DNA of 64,000 nt from JABJGO01 sp963921245. Its GTDB lineage: Bacteria; Pseudomonadota; Alphaproteobacteria; Rhodospirillales; Casp-alpha2. Of the stretch, positions 7,524 to 16,277 are shown piece after piece. The notes below the pieces were generated by a model that was not told the DNA's origin, did not search any database, and was given only the letters and a program-made list of their open reading frames with translations. Each line of letters opens with the position of its first letter. Within the stretch, counting starts at the first letter, position 1. The position numbers were made by a program, and so were the translations under genes. The stretch is from positions 1,488,001 to 1,552,000 of the forward strand of contig CAWUEY030000001.1 in assembly GCA_963921245.4 (NCBI GenBank). The letters are read 5' to 3'.

Positions 7524-8855
7524 ATGCGGGGCATGAACTCAGGTTCTGTTGATCTGATTTATCTTGACCCGCCGTTCAATTCCAACGCCAATTACGCCGC
7601 GCCCATCGGCTCAAAAGCCGCCGGGGCCGCGTTCAAGGATACTTGGATACTTTCGGACGTGGACGTTGAATGGATCAACCTGATTGAGGCCAAGCATCCG
7701 GCCCTTTACCGTGTCCTGCTGGCCGCGCAGACCGACAGCGATAAGTCTTACCTGGCCTACATGGCAGCGCGGTTGTTGGAAATGCGGCGCATTCTGAAGC
7801 CGACAGGCTCCATCTATCTGCACTGCGACCCGACCATGAGCCACTACCTGAAACTGGTCATGGACGCGATATTCGGACGCAGGAATTTCAGGAACGAAAT
7901 CACGTGGAAGCGAAATTCATCTCACAATGACAGCAAAACGTTTGGTAACGTAAAAGACACAATCCTTTTTTATGGCGCCAATATCAACATTGACGCCGCG
8001 CGCGTTCCACACGATGCCGCCTACATCAAAAAATTCTACAGGCACACCGACGGCGTTGGCTTATATAGGGCCGATAACCTGACGGCCAAGGGGCTGTCCG
8101 GCGGCGGCTACAGTTACGATTTCAAGGGACATATGGGCCCGTGGCGATACCCGGAACATCGGATGCTGGCCCTGGAGCATGACGGGCGCATTCACATGCC
8201 AAAAAAGGCTGGAGGAGTTCCATGTCTGAAGCGGTATCTGCATGAAAACAAGGGCAAGCCGCTCAGCAATCTCTGGCTCGACATTCCGCCGCTTCAGGGT
8301 AGTTCCAGGGAAAAGACCGGCTACCCAACGCAGAAACCTTTGGCCCTCTTGCGCCGAATTATTGCCGCTAGCTCCAATCCCGGCGACGTGGTGCTTGATC
8401 CGTTCTGCGGCTGCGCGACGACACTGGTAGCCGCCGATAGGCTACAACGGCAATGGGCCGGGATCGACCTATCGGCGAAGGCGGCAGAACTGGTCGTCCG
8501 GCGGCTGGGCGAGGAAGCCCCACACGGCAAGCGAGGAAGGGCGGCGGCCCTTAATAGCCTGCTTAGAAACATTACTCACCGCACGGACATCCCGCACCGC
8601 ACCGACATCATGGCGCTCAAACGCTACAATCACCCGGATAATCGTAAGTTTCTCTACGGCGAACAGGGTGGGCATTGCGCCGGGTGCGGAGAGCATTTTG
8701 AGGCCCGGCACCTGGAAGTTGATCACATCATCGCCCGCCAAAAGGGCGGGACGGATCATATCGGCAATCTTCAGCTTCTTTGCGGGTCCTGCAACCGGAT
8801 CAAGGGCGCCCGGGGCATGGAATACCTCAGATCAAAGCTTCAAATTGCCGCTTGA
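7524..8855 (+). CDS. DNA methyltransferase (beta class) fused to C-terminal HNH endonuclease domain
   Basis: From the first ATG the body is 443 residues. Motif IV DPPF (residues 15-18) precedes motif I, D-P-F-C-G-C-A-T-T near residue 295, the order of beta-class N6-adenine/N4-cytosine methyltransferases; the segment between holds the probable target-recognition region and TQKPLALLRRII. After a linker, residues about 385-430 form an HNH domain with zinc-ribbon CAGC and CGSC pairs and LEVDHI...GNLQLLC. Conserved similarity (WTGDNLPIM) extends upstream of this ATG to about 7490 in the same frame, where no ATG, GTG or TTG is available back to the stop at 7428. The real start is therefore probably GTG 7355, in another frame across the 8-bp repeats. 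No partner restriction or specificity gene is adjacent. The linker contains a duplicated 15-bp segment. The gene interrupts a catabolic locus and looks acquired. Confidence 0.85.
   Translation: MRGMNSGSVDLIYLDPPFNSNANYAAPIGSKAAGAAFKDTWILSDVDVEWINLIEAKHPALYRVLLAAQTDSDKSYLAYMAARLLEMRRILKPTGSIYLHCDPTMSHYLKLVMDAIFGRRNFRNEITWKRNSSHNDSKTFGNVKDTILFYGANINIDAARVPHDAAYIKKFYRHTDGVGLYRADNLTAKGLSGGGYSYDFKGHMGPWRYPEHRMLALEHDGRIHMPKKAGGVPCLKRYLHENKGKPLSNLWLDIPPLQGSSREKTGYPTQKPLALLRRIIAASSNPGDVVLDPFCGCATTLVAADRLQRQWAGIDLSAKAAELVVRRLGEEAPHGKRGRAAALNSLLRNITHRTDIPHRTDIMALKRYNHPDNRKFLYGEQGGHCAGCGEHFEARHLEVDHIIARQKGGTDHIGNLQLLCGSCNRIKGARGMEYLRSKLQIAA
8577..8609 (+). repeat. 15-bp imperfect duplication in the methyltransferase-HNH linker
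   Basis: CACCGCACGGACATC (8577-8591) and CACCGCACCGACATC (8595-8609) differ at one base and are spaced by 18 bp, so the reading frame is kept; the protein reads HRTDIPHRTDI. It lies at the junction between the methyltransferase and HNH domains and may be a trace of how the two were joined. Confidence 0.6.
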
Positions 8856-9060
8856 TTTATCTGACACGCGGCACCATATGGCATGGATTGTAGAGCCGCT
8901 CGCCGCCCGCGCCCCGAAGCCAAAGCCGCGAGGGCTGTACAACAGAGGCTTGTACAAGAAAAGAAACTCAGACTGAGACACCGCCGGAAATCCCTATGTC
9001 TTGACAAAGACCTGGTGCATCAATTCACCAACATTTAGCGCCCGCCGTGGAAGGATTAGG

Positions 9061-9552
9061 TCACAACCGCACATGGGAAAGCACCAACCCTAGTGCCGCT
9101 TGCACGGTCTGTTCGCGCACCGCTGTTCGATCGCCAGGGAAGATGTGCTCCTGATGCTCGGTAGTGGAACCGTCACGGGCAACCGCCATGTGAACAAGGC
9201 CCACAGGTTTCTCCGGGCTGCCGCCGCCGGGGCCGGCAATGCCGGTGACTGACACCGCAACCTGGGCGCTGGAGTGTTGAATAGCACCGACGGCCATGGC
9301 GCGCGCGACCTCTTCGCTGACCGCACCGACACTCTCAAACAGGGGCAGGGGTACCCCCAGCATTTCGTTCTTGGCTTCGTTGCTATAGGTCACAAAGCCC
9401 CGCTCGACGACAGCTGATGATCCGGCGATATCCGTCAGCGCACCGGCAATCAAACCACCGGTGCAGGACTCCGCGGTGACCAGCATGATCCCGCGATCTT
9501 TACAGGCGTCGAGCACCTGCCCGGCCAACTTTTGGATGGTTTTTGTTGTCAT
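9061..9552 (-). CDS. pncC: CinA C-terminal domain protein, nicotinamide-nucleotide amidohydrolase
   Basis: 163-residue stand-alone CinA C-terminal domain. The signature TAESCTGGL, with the nucleophile serine, is near residue 28 and is followed by AGSSAVVERGFVTYSN and TGIAGPGGGSPEKPVG. The enzyme deamidates nicotinamide mononucleotide in pyridine-nucleotide recycling. The N-terminal molybdopterin-like domain of full CinA is absent, as in many proteobacteria. ATG 9552 was chosen for its GAGGTG ribosome-binding site; an upstream in-frame start would overlap pgpA. It is 10 bp downstream of pgpA, forming a two-gene unit. Confidence 0.93.
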   Translation of the reverse strand: MTTKTIQKLAGQVLDACKDRGIMLVTAESCTGGLIAGALTDIAGSSAVVERGFVTYSNEAKNEMLGVPLPLFESVGAVSEEVARAMAVGAIQHSSAQVAVSVTGIAGPGGGSPEKPVGLVHMAVARDGSTTEHQEHIFPGDRTAVREQTVQAALGLVLSHVRL

Positions 9553-9562
9553 TTCGGCCACC

Positions 9563-10060
9563 TCATTGGGGCAGGGGCACAAAGTTGAAAATCACGAAGA
9601 GGGTGACAATGGCGTAGACGGCGGCCAGCACGTCGTCCACCATGACGCCGAGGCCGCCTTTTAGTTTCTGATCCACGATGTTGATGGGCCAGGGCTTGAG
9701 CACATCGTACATCCGAAAACAGACGAATCCGAGGCCGTACATGAACAAATCCTGAGGCAGAATACTGAGCACCAGCCACTGCCCCACCACTTCGTCAACC
9801 ACAACCGGGCCGGGATCATGCGTACCGCTAATCGCCATATATCCGTTGGCGGCCCAGACCCCGAGCGCGAACAGCGCGGCACTCGCCAACCACAGAATGT
9901 TGGGCCCGGCATGGTCAACCATTACCCAGGCACACGGCAGAGCCGCCAGAGATCCCCATGTTCCGGGGGCTTTTGGCAGGTAACCGGAACCAAACCATGT
10001 GGCAATCATTACCGCCGGATTGGTGAGGCCGGGGCGCGTTTCCGAGCCGTCTTCTGTCAT
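9563..10060 (-). CDS. pgpA: Phosphatidylglycerophosphatase A
   Basis: 165-residue membrane protein that dephosphorylates phosphatidylglycerophosphate to phosphatidylglycerol. Family motifs are APGTWGSLAALP near residue 31, the acidic VVVDEVVGQW near 88 and RMYDVLKPWP near 115. Three to four hydrophobic segments are visible, ending in a C-terminal helix. Length and motif order are typical. It is followed by pncC after 10 bp. The 290 bp upstream of its start, between pgpA and the divergent M23 peptidase gene, show no gene. Confidence 0.94.
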   Translation of the reverse strand: MTEDGSETRPGLTNPAVMIATWFGSGYLPKAPGTWGSLAALPCAWVMVDHAGPNILWLASAALFALGVWAANGYMAISGTHDPGPVVVDEVVGQWLVLSILPQDLFMYGLGFVCFRMYDVLKPWPINIVDQKLKGGLGVMVDDVLAAVYAIVTLFVIFNFVPLPQ

Positions 10061-10349
10061 GGATTTTCTGCCTCTTTACTGCTGCCCGCTTGTTGATGTT
10101 CGCGTCGATTGAAGCCTGCCGGGTCACTTCAAGGTTGTATCGCCAATATAATCCCTTGCATGGCGTGATGCGAATAGATACTTTCTTTGGGTGTGCGGCA
10201 AGGGTGCGGCAGGGATATGATAACCACAATCAAACGGGGACCAAAGCCGCCCTATTGTGTGAAGAAACGTGTGTGTGAGAAAACATAAGAGTTTCTTCAG
10301 ACGAATCGAGAAACAGAACAGAACTGATCCGAAACGGCTGGGATGAAGG
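10061..10349. other. Divergent intergenic region between pgpA and the M23 peptidase gene
   Basis: The 289 bp must carry promoters for both directions. Short open frames here have no codon bias or recognisable similarity. A TATAAT occurs at 10147-10152 on the + strand without a good -35. No hairpin or known RNA motif was recognised. Confidence 0.4.
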
Positions 10350-11663
10350 ATGGGGTTTAGAGATTTCAAAAGGCTGAAACGCAACTGGGCAGAGATTCTG
10401 AGGCGACATTTTCCCGAGCGCCAGATCACCATCAGAACTCAGGAACGGGTGAGTTACCTGAAAATCGGTCATATCCCGCAGCTGATGGCGACGCTGTCCG
10501 TGGTGTTTATCAGCGGCTGGCTGAGTTTTTCTTCCGTCAGCTATTATTTCACTGAACAGACCCTGCAAGCCAAGGATGGCCAGATTTCCAATGCTCGTCT
10601 GGCCTATCAGAACCTGATGGACCAGGTTGACAGCTATCAGAAGAAATTCATCGCCATTACCAGTGATCTGGAAGAAAACCATGCCACCATGCTGGAGCTT
10701 GTGGACCAGAACACTCAACTCCAGCAAAACCTGAGCAACGTGGAACAGGAACTGCGTGCCACCGAGGCCGAACGCCTTTCCGTCATTGCCATGCGCGAAC
10801 GCCTGAAGAGCAATCTGGCAGAAATTCAGGAGGACATGCACTCGCTTACCAGCCGTAACTACCTGTTGCGGGACGACCTGAATACGATTGAATCGGACCT
10901 GCAACTGGTGCTCGCTGAGCGCAACCGCGCCCTGGTGGAGGGTAAACGCCTGAAGGATTACGCGAACGAACTGGAAGGCCGCCTGACGGACCTGCAGGAC
11001 TCGCAGATCAGCACCATTGAGACCCTGGCCGAGCGGGCCAACGACAACATCGCCGCCATGGAGCGCGTGATTAAAACCGCGGGCATCGACGTTGCGGAAA
11101 TCCAGGTCGCCTTGGCCGGCGCCCAATCCGGACAGGGCGGACCCTTCGTCGCGGTTGATGACCACCTGCCTGGTGATGCCCTGAAGGAGCGCCTTTTGGT
11201 GCTGGATGACCGTATCGTACACATGGAACGGTTGCAGGGGTTAATGGAAAGTATGCCGCTGGCCGCGCCTCTTATCACCTATTACGTAACAAGCAGCTTC
11301 GGTAAGCGTCAGGACCCTATAAACAAAAAATGGTCCATGCACTATGGCCTTGATCTGGGCTCAACCCTTAAGTCTCCTGTCTATTCCACAGCTCCCGGAA
11401 CAATTAGTTATGCCGGGTGGAAGGGAAAGTATGGTAACCTTGTGGAAATTGACCATGGTGGTGGATTGAAAACCCGGTTTGGACATTTGGGCAAAATGCA
11501 CGTAAAAAAGGGGCAGGAAGTCGGCTTCTTTGAAAAAGTCGGCATTGTCGGATCGACAGGACGCAGTACCGGACCCCATCTTCACTATGAAGTGGTGTTC
11601 AACGGCAAGCCCCAGGATCCAATGAATTTTATAAAGGCAGGACGACATGTTTTCCACGAGTAA
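10350..11663 (+). CDS. Membrane-anchored M23 (LytM) peptidoglycan endopeptidase
   Basis: 437 residues: a basic cytoplasmic N-terminus, one transmembrane segment at about 45-66, a long coiled coil at about 70-260 rich in Glu/Gln/Leu heptads, and a C-terminal M23 domain. The zinc site is complete: H331 and D335 in HYGLD, and H410/H412 in PHLHYE. It should cleave peptide cross-links in the periplasm. The 3' end overlaps the bactofilin start by 17 bp. Paired bactofilin and M23 peptidase genes are known from alphaproteobacteria and Helicobacter, where they shape the cell by localised wall cutting, so I infer a morphogenetic role. Confidence 0.92.
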   Translation: MGFRDFKRLKRNWAEILRRHFPERQITIRTQERVSYLKIGHIPQLMATLSVVFISGWLSFSSVSYYFTEQTLQAKDGQISNARLAYQNLMDQVDSYQKKFIAITSDLEENHATMLELVDQNTQLQQNLSNVEQELRATEAERLSVIAMRERLKSNLAEIQEDMHSLTSRNYLLRDDLNTIESDLQLVLAERNRALVEGKRLKDYANELEGRLTDLQDSQISTIETLAERANDNIAAMERVIKTAGIDVAEIQVALAGAQSGQGGPFVAVDDHLPGDALKERLLVLDDRIVHMERLQGLMESMPLAAPLITYYVTSSFGKRQDPINKKWSMHYGLDLGSTLKSPVYSTAPGTISYAGWKGKYGNLVEIDHGGGLKTRFGHLGKMHVKKGQEVGFFEKVGIVGSTGRSTGPHLHYEVVFNGKPQDPMNFIKAGRHVFHE

Positions 11664-12171
11664 ACCAACAGAAATAGGCTCCGCGGACAGCTTAAACAAC
11701 AAAAATTCGGTCCCCAGTATCATCAGTCAGGACCTCGTAATCCGGGGTAATCTTCTCAGTACCGGCGAAATCCAGATCGATGGTACCGTCCACGGTGATA
11801 TTGAAACAGCAACCCTTCTGGTTGGAGAAAACGCCGAAATCAATGGCGAGATTGAGGCCAAGCGGGTTGGCATTCACGGGCGGGTCAATGGTCAGGTCAC
11901 GGCACAATCTGTTACCCTCGCCAAAACCGCGCACATGATCGGCGATGTGGTGTACGAAGACCTTTCCATCGAAAAGGGTGCCTACCTGAAAGGATACTGC
12001 AATCCGCTGGAAGCAATTGCGGAGCAAACGCAAAACCCGGCTGCAAGCGTTCAGGGCAGCGGGGACAAAGCGCAAGCTGTCCCGCAAGAACCGTTCCAGA
12101 CCGAAGGGGCAACTCCCATAAAGAAACTGGAAAAGCCCGGCAATGGGTCCGGCAAATCCGCTGTTGCCTAG
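11647..12171 (+). CDS. Bactofilin (polymer-forming cytoskeletal protein)
   Basis: 174 residues. The central bactofilin beta-helix (about 35-125) shows the repeating hydrophobic/glycine pattern, beginning SIISQDLVIRGNLLSTGEI and passing through GDIETATLLVGENAEINGEI. Both tails are unstructured and polar; the C-tail is Pro/Ala/Gln rich. Bactofilins self-assemble into nucleotide-independent filaments at the membrane. The start ATG at 11647 lies inside the 3' end of the M23 peptidase gene, which indicates translational coupling and a shared function. A strong terminator follows 40 bp downstream. Confidence 0.93.
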   Translation: MFSTSKPTEIGSADSLNNKNSVPSIISQDLVIRGNLLSTGEIQIDGTVHGDIETATLLVGENAEINGEIEAKRVGIHGRVNGQVTAQSVTLAKTAHMIGDVVYEDLSIEKGAYLKGYCNPLEAIAEQTQNPAASVQGSGDKAQAVPQEPFQTEGATPIKKLEKPGNGSGKSAVA

Positions 12172-12211
12172 GCGGTACACAGTTTCATCACACAAGCTTC
12201 ATCCCCAAGAC

Positions 12212-12238
12212 AAACGCGGTCAGAAGACCGCGTTTTTT
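12212..12238 (+). terminator. Rho-independent terminator after bactofilin
   Basis: AAACGCGGTC at 12212-12221, loop AGAA, and GACCGCGTTT at 12226-12235 form a perfect 10-bp stem running into a T tract to 12238. It ends the peptidase-bactofilin operon; the convergent hydrolase gene ends at 12245. The symmetric A/T edges would also allow it to act on the opposite strand. Confidence 0.9.
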
Positions 12239-12244
12239 GTTGGC

Positions 12245-13120
12245 TTATCCGAAACACGCCTTGAGCCACGTCAAAATGGGCTTTTCACACACCGGCTCGC
12301 TGAGTTTGGGAGCATGCCCGGTATCCGCGACAGATACAGACTGTAAATCGGGAACGGTTTCTGCCATGGCCGCTAGCAACGGTTCTGGTACAAACGGTGA
12401 GATTGCACCCCGTACCGACAGAACGGGTAACCGTCTGAGCGTCCGAAACAGCGGCCACAAGTCCGGTGCCGTTGCATTGGCAGCTTCCATGTTTACTGAA
12501 ATCCCAGGGTCCCAATCAAATGTTACCGTGCCGTCCTCGCGCTGGCGAAAGGTATTGCGGATCAGGCGGCGGATGTCATCAGGATCGGAAAACGATAGCT
12601 GTGGCCAGGTTTCCCGGATAAAGGTTTCAGCCGCATCCCAGGTTGACAGCACCGGGCGCTTGCCCACATATGAAACGATCCCCCGAATGGTCTCGAGTGG
12701 CAATTCCGGTCCGACATCGTTTAGAAGAACGCCTTTCAGGGCAGCGGGCATAGCCACCCCTAGCCCCATGGCAAGCAACCCGCCAAGGGACGTACCCACA
12801 ACGGCAATATGACCGATATTGAGCGCCGCCGTTATGGTCCGGATGTCGTCGATGTACACCTCGGGCCGGTAGTTTTCGGGGCGGGGGTCCCAGGCGGACT
12901 GTCCGCGACCGCGATAATCAGGCGCAATGACCCTGTAGCGAGGCGCGAGAATGGTCGCCAGTTCCTCGAAATCCCTGCTATTACGTGTCACCCCGCCGAG
13001 GCACAGAACCGTCGGCGCAGATTGTCCGGCCTGAAGGTAGTCCCGCACATAAAGGCGGATAGCGTTTCGGGCGGTGATCTGTCGGGCAAGAAACGGTTCT
13101 GTCAACGCCCTGATCCTCAC
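12245..13120 (-). CDS. Alpha/beta hydrolase
   Basis: 291-residue hydrolase. Nucleophile Ser111 lies in GTSLGG, preceded by the strand APDYRGRGQS; the histidine is in VADTGHAP near residue 270. There is no signal peptide. It begins with GTG at 13120, overlapping the lytic transglycosylase stop by 4 bp, so it is translationally coupled to it. The substrate is unknown; the pairing with slt is positional only. A start inside the first 20 residues is possible, since the first 17 are not conserved-looking. Confidence 0.85.
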   Translation of the reverse strand: MRIRALTEPFLARQITARNAIRLYVRDYLQAGQSAPTVLCLGGVTRNSRDFEELATILAPRYRVIAPDYRGRGQSAWDPRPENYRPEVYIDDIRTITAALNIGHIAVVGTSLGGLLAMGLGVAMPAALKGVLLNDVGPELPLETIRGIVSYVGKRPVLSTWDAAETFIRETWPQLSFSDPDDIRRLIRNTFRQREDGTVTFDWDPGISVNMEAANATAPDLWPLFRTLRRLPVLSVRGAISPFVPEPLLAAMAETVPDLQSVSVADTGHAPKLSEPVCEKPILTWLKACFG

Positions 13121-15144
13121 CGCGTCAAATCATCCCGGATGGATTGTGCCAGTTCCGGTGAATACAGGATCGCCCGATAGACCTGTAGATTTTCCAGCAC
13201 CCGTTGCACGTAGTCCCGGGTCTCGGAAAAAGGGATCATTTCCACCCAGTCCACAGCATCCACATCGGGGTCTCTTGGATCGCCATTGGCACGGATCCAG
13301 GCTTTTGCCCGATGCGGTCCCGCATTATAGGCGGACAGACCCAAAATGTAGGAACCGTCAAACTGATCAAGAACTTCAGCCAGATACGCCTGTCCCAATT
13401 GCAGATTGTAGTCGATGTCACGGGTCAGACGGGCACGCTCATAGGGCATTTTCACGGACCTGGCCGTCACCTTGGCGGTTGCCGGCATGATCTGCATCAG
13501 GCCGCGTGCACCGGCGTGGCTGCGGGCGGCGGCGAAAAACGCACTTTCCTGTCGGATCAGTGCGTGCACTAAGGCCGTTTCCGCTGCGGGGCCGATCGCC
13601 CGTTCGGGCGGCGCGGGCAAATTTAAAACCGGATACCCCAGGTCAGGCAAGAAAGTGTTCTGATTGACGGCCGTTTTTGCCACTGCAATCGCCATATCCT
13701 CCCGATTAACCTCCAGGGCCAAGTTACCGATGGCAATCAGCCACGGCATGTTTTCGCGTTTCAGGTCTCGCAGGCGAAGAAAAAACGGCCGCATCCGTTC
13801 CGGCGCATCCAGTTGGTCGAACAGGTGTATGGCCTGAACCAGCACATGGTTGTCAAAGTCTTCGCCAACCGGATTGAGAGCATGAGACGTGGTGGCGGGC
13901 ACCAGGGGCGTGTTCAACCCCAGATGTGTTCGGGCCAGTTGTCCGTAGTAGGTTGTCGGATACAAGGCTGCTTTTTCATACCAGCCTTTGGCTAAAAGTC
14001 CGTCGCCGCGATCATCCGCCGCTCGCCCCGCCCAATAAGCACCGCGGGCACGACTGATGGGAAAGCGGACGACGGCATACATGGCCGTGAAATGATTGTA
14101 GGCCCGCTCTGCTTCCCCCAGAAACCGGAGTGCAATCCAGCCCGACAACCACTCCGCAGAGGAAAAAGGTGCCGCGTCACTCTGATCGATGCCATGATTG
14201 CTCACCAGATCATAGGCCACGCTAAACAACCCCTTATGTAAGGCGCGCCGGGCCAGAATATCCCGCTCCGTGTACCAGAGAGCAGCATGCGGCACGGACG
14301 AGCCTCGAAGACCGTCCAGCAATTCCCGCGCAGCCGTATTCTTGTTTTTCTTGCGGCGCCACCGCAACCGCTCATAAACCAGCCCGGGATGATTATTGAG
14401 CATTGCCGGAACGGCGGCGATGGCCGTATCCACATTACCGCTCATATGGCGCAGCAGATATCGCGCTTCCGCCAGTTTGCGCAAATCCTCGTTCACGCGA
14501 AAGAACATCCTTCGAACCGGCCAGTTTGCCCCTTTCCAGAGCAATCTTTCCAGCCTTGCCTCGTTGTCTTCGCGACTCAGGTAACGGCGGTAGGATTTAT
14601 AGAACCAGCCTTCGTCACGGCGATTGAAATCTCCTTCAACCCACGCTTTTCGCAGCATGGTGAGTGCCTCATCGGTGCGCCCGATATCCAGCAGGTGATC
14701 GGCGAGCAAGGCCTGACCGCGCGCGGTTACCGGGGGCCAGTCCTGGAACCAGGCTACGGCGTCCGGCAGGGAGTCGTCGAGGGACATGCGTTCTTCCGCA
14801 TACCGGCGCAGGGTTCCCAGTTTTGGCCAGTTTCGGTTTTGGTCAACAAACCCGGCAATTTCCTGCCACGATGCGCTTGCCGGGTGATCGACGTACAATA
14901 CCCAATTCAAAGCCCTCCGAATGACAGGATCATGGATCAGGGCAATGTTTGCGCGAACTGTTTTCAGCTTTTTTTTATCAAACGCGTCTAGGGCCTTTGC
15001 CGCCAACGCCAGGTCGGCGGGCGTAAAGTTGGCGGATACCACGGGGTGGGTCGAAAAAACGGTGATAGAAATCAGGGAAACCGCAAGCAAGCACTTCCGG
15101 AAATGGAGACGCACACCCAGCCGCGTAGTATCGATGCCAAACAC
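13117..15144 (-). CDS. slt: Soluble lytic murein transglycosylase (family 1, Slt70-like)
   Basis: 675-residue exported enzyme that cleaves the glycan strand to leave 1,6-anhydro-muramic ends. It has a signal peptide (hydrophobic stretch 18-35, cleavage likely after VVSA), a long alpha-superhelical U domain with repeated short helices, and a C-terminal lysozyme-like SLT domain with the catalytic Glu in RQESAF (about 529), GARGLMQIMP and LSAYNAGP. It starts with GTG at 15144. The hydrolase is coupled downstream. dapA lies divergently 213 bp away. Confidence 0.93.
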   Translation of the reverse strand: MFGIDTTRLGVRLHFRKCLLAVSLISITVFSTHPVVSANFTPADLALAAKALDAFDKKKLKTVRANIALIHDPVIRRALNWVLYVDHPASASWQEIAGFVDQNRNWPKLGTLRRYAEERMSLDDSLPDAVAWFQDWPPVTARGQALLADHLLDIGRTDEALTMLRKAWVEGDFNRRDEGWFYKSYRRYLSREDNEARLERLLWKGANWPVRRMFFRVNEDLRKLAEARYLLRHMSGNVDTAIAAVPAMLNNHPGLVYERLRWRRKKNKNTAARELLDGLRGSSVPHAALWYTERDILARRALHKGLFSVAYDLVSNHGIDQSDAAPFSSAEWLSGWIALRFLGEAERAYNHFTAMYAVVRFPISRARGAYWAGRAADDRGDGLLAKGWYEKAALYPTTYYGQLARTHLGLNTPLVPATTSHALNPVGEDFDNHVLVQAIHLFDQLDAPERMRPFFLRLRDLKRENMPWLIAIGNLALEVNREDMAIAVAKTAVNQNTFLPDLGYPVLNLPAPPERAIGPAAETALVHALIRQESAFFAAARSHAGARGLMQIMPATAKVTARSVKMPYERARLTRDIDYNLQLGQAYLAEVLDQFDGSYILGLSAYNAGPHRAKAWIRANGDPRDPDVDAVDWVEMIPFSETRDYVQRVLENLQVYRAILYSPELAQSIRDDLTR

Positions 15145-15357
15145 GCTCTTGATCGTTCCTTATTCCCTACAACGTCCAAACGATTCCAACTATGGCATAT
15201 GCGTTGTCAGGAAAAGGTTACCACCGAGCCGGATTCAAAAAAAGAATTCCCGGGAAACCAATCCATGCCTTGCGGCATTGGCGGATTAGGGAGTATTGTC
15301 CCGGCCTTGCAAAACAAACTACAAACGCAAAAGACCATCCGCGCTCAGGAGACGACC

Positions 15358-16233
15358 ATGTTCAAAGGTTCCATTCCCGCTCTCATCACGCCATTTTCCA
15401 ATGGTTCCGTGGATGAAAAAGCGTTTCAGGATTTTGTAGACTGGCAGATCAAAGAAGGCTCCAGTGCGCTCGTACCCTGTGGAACGACAGGTGAATCACC
15501 CACACTTTCACACGACGAGCATCATCGGGTTACGGAACTTTGCATTGAAGCCGCAGCCGGGCGGGTGCCGGTAATTGCCGGAACCGGATCCAATTCCACC
15601 GCCGAAGCGATTTCGCTCTACAAACACGCGGGAAAAGCTGGTGCGGATGCGGCTCTGGTTGTAACGCCCTATTACAACAAACCTACCCAGAATGGCATGT
15701 ACCATCACTTCGAAGCCATCGCCCGGGAAGGGGATTTGCCGATAATCATCTACAACATTCCCGGTCGCAGCATTGTTGACATGAGCGTGGACACAATGAA
15801 CCGGCTTGCAAAACTCCATAATATTGTCGGCGTAAAGGATGCAACAGCCGATCTGAAACGGCCAATACTGACCCGCAACGTGATTGGGGAAACCTTTTGC
15901 CAGCTCTCCGGCGAAGATGCGACCGCTGTAGCGTTTCTGGCCGGTGGCGGCCACGGCTGTATCTCTGTCACCGCCAATGTGGCTCCCCGCCAATGTGCCG
16001 ACATGCATAAGGCCTGGCAGGACGGCGACGTCGGCGAGGCCATGGCTTTGCAGGATCGGCTGATCCCCGTTCATGAAGCTATGTTCTGCGAAAGCAGCCC
16101 CGGACCGGCCAAGTACGGCGCAAGCCTGTTGGGCAAGTGCAACGCCAATGTACGCCTGCCGCTGTGCGACCTTTCCGACGGTGCCCGACAGCAGGTGGAA
16201 ACCGCCATGCGAGGGGCAGGGCTTCTGAACTAG
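15358..16233 (+). CDS. dapA: 4-hydroxy-tetrahydrodipicolinate synthase
   Basis: 291-residue TIM-barrel aldolase condensing pyruvate with aspartate semialdehyde in lysine and diaminopimelate synthesis. The Schiff-base lysine is K160 in VGVKDA; the catalytic tyrosine is in YNIPGRS; the substrate loop CGTTGESPT is near residue 42. ATG 15358 follows CAGGAG at the right distance; the open frame continues upstream without family similarity. smpB follows after 44 bp. Transcription must start in the 213-bp region shared with the divergent slt gene. Confidence 0.96.
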   Translation: MFKGSIPALITPFSNGSVDEKAFQDFVDWQIKEGSSALVPCGTTGESPTLSHDEHHRVTELCIEAAAGRVPVIAGTGSNSTAEAISLYKHAGKAGADAALVVTPYYNKPTQNGMYHHFEAIAREGDLPIIIYNIPGRSIVDMSVDTMNRLAKLHNIVGVKDATADLKRPILTRNVIGETFCQLSGEDATAVAFLAGGGHGCISVTANVAPRQCADMHKAWQDGDVGEAMALQDRLIPVHEAMFCESSPGPAKYGASLLGKCNANVRLPLCDLSDGARQQVETAMRGAGLLN

Positions 16234-16277
16234 GGACCTAATCGCGAACACTGGTCCAGTCGGAATGAGACAACGAC

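Noticed and set aside
8878..8976. 32-codon tail frame after the methyltransferase (contains RGLYNRGLYKK)
   Set aside because: Too short, no ribosome-binding site, and no similarity to LysR or transposases; possibly degraded flank of the module.
10230..11222. 330-codon antisense open frame over the M23 peptidase gene
   Set aside because: His/Gln-rich mirror of a coiled-coil coding region; no family match.
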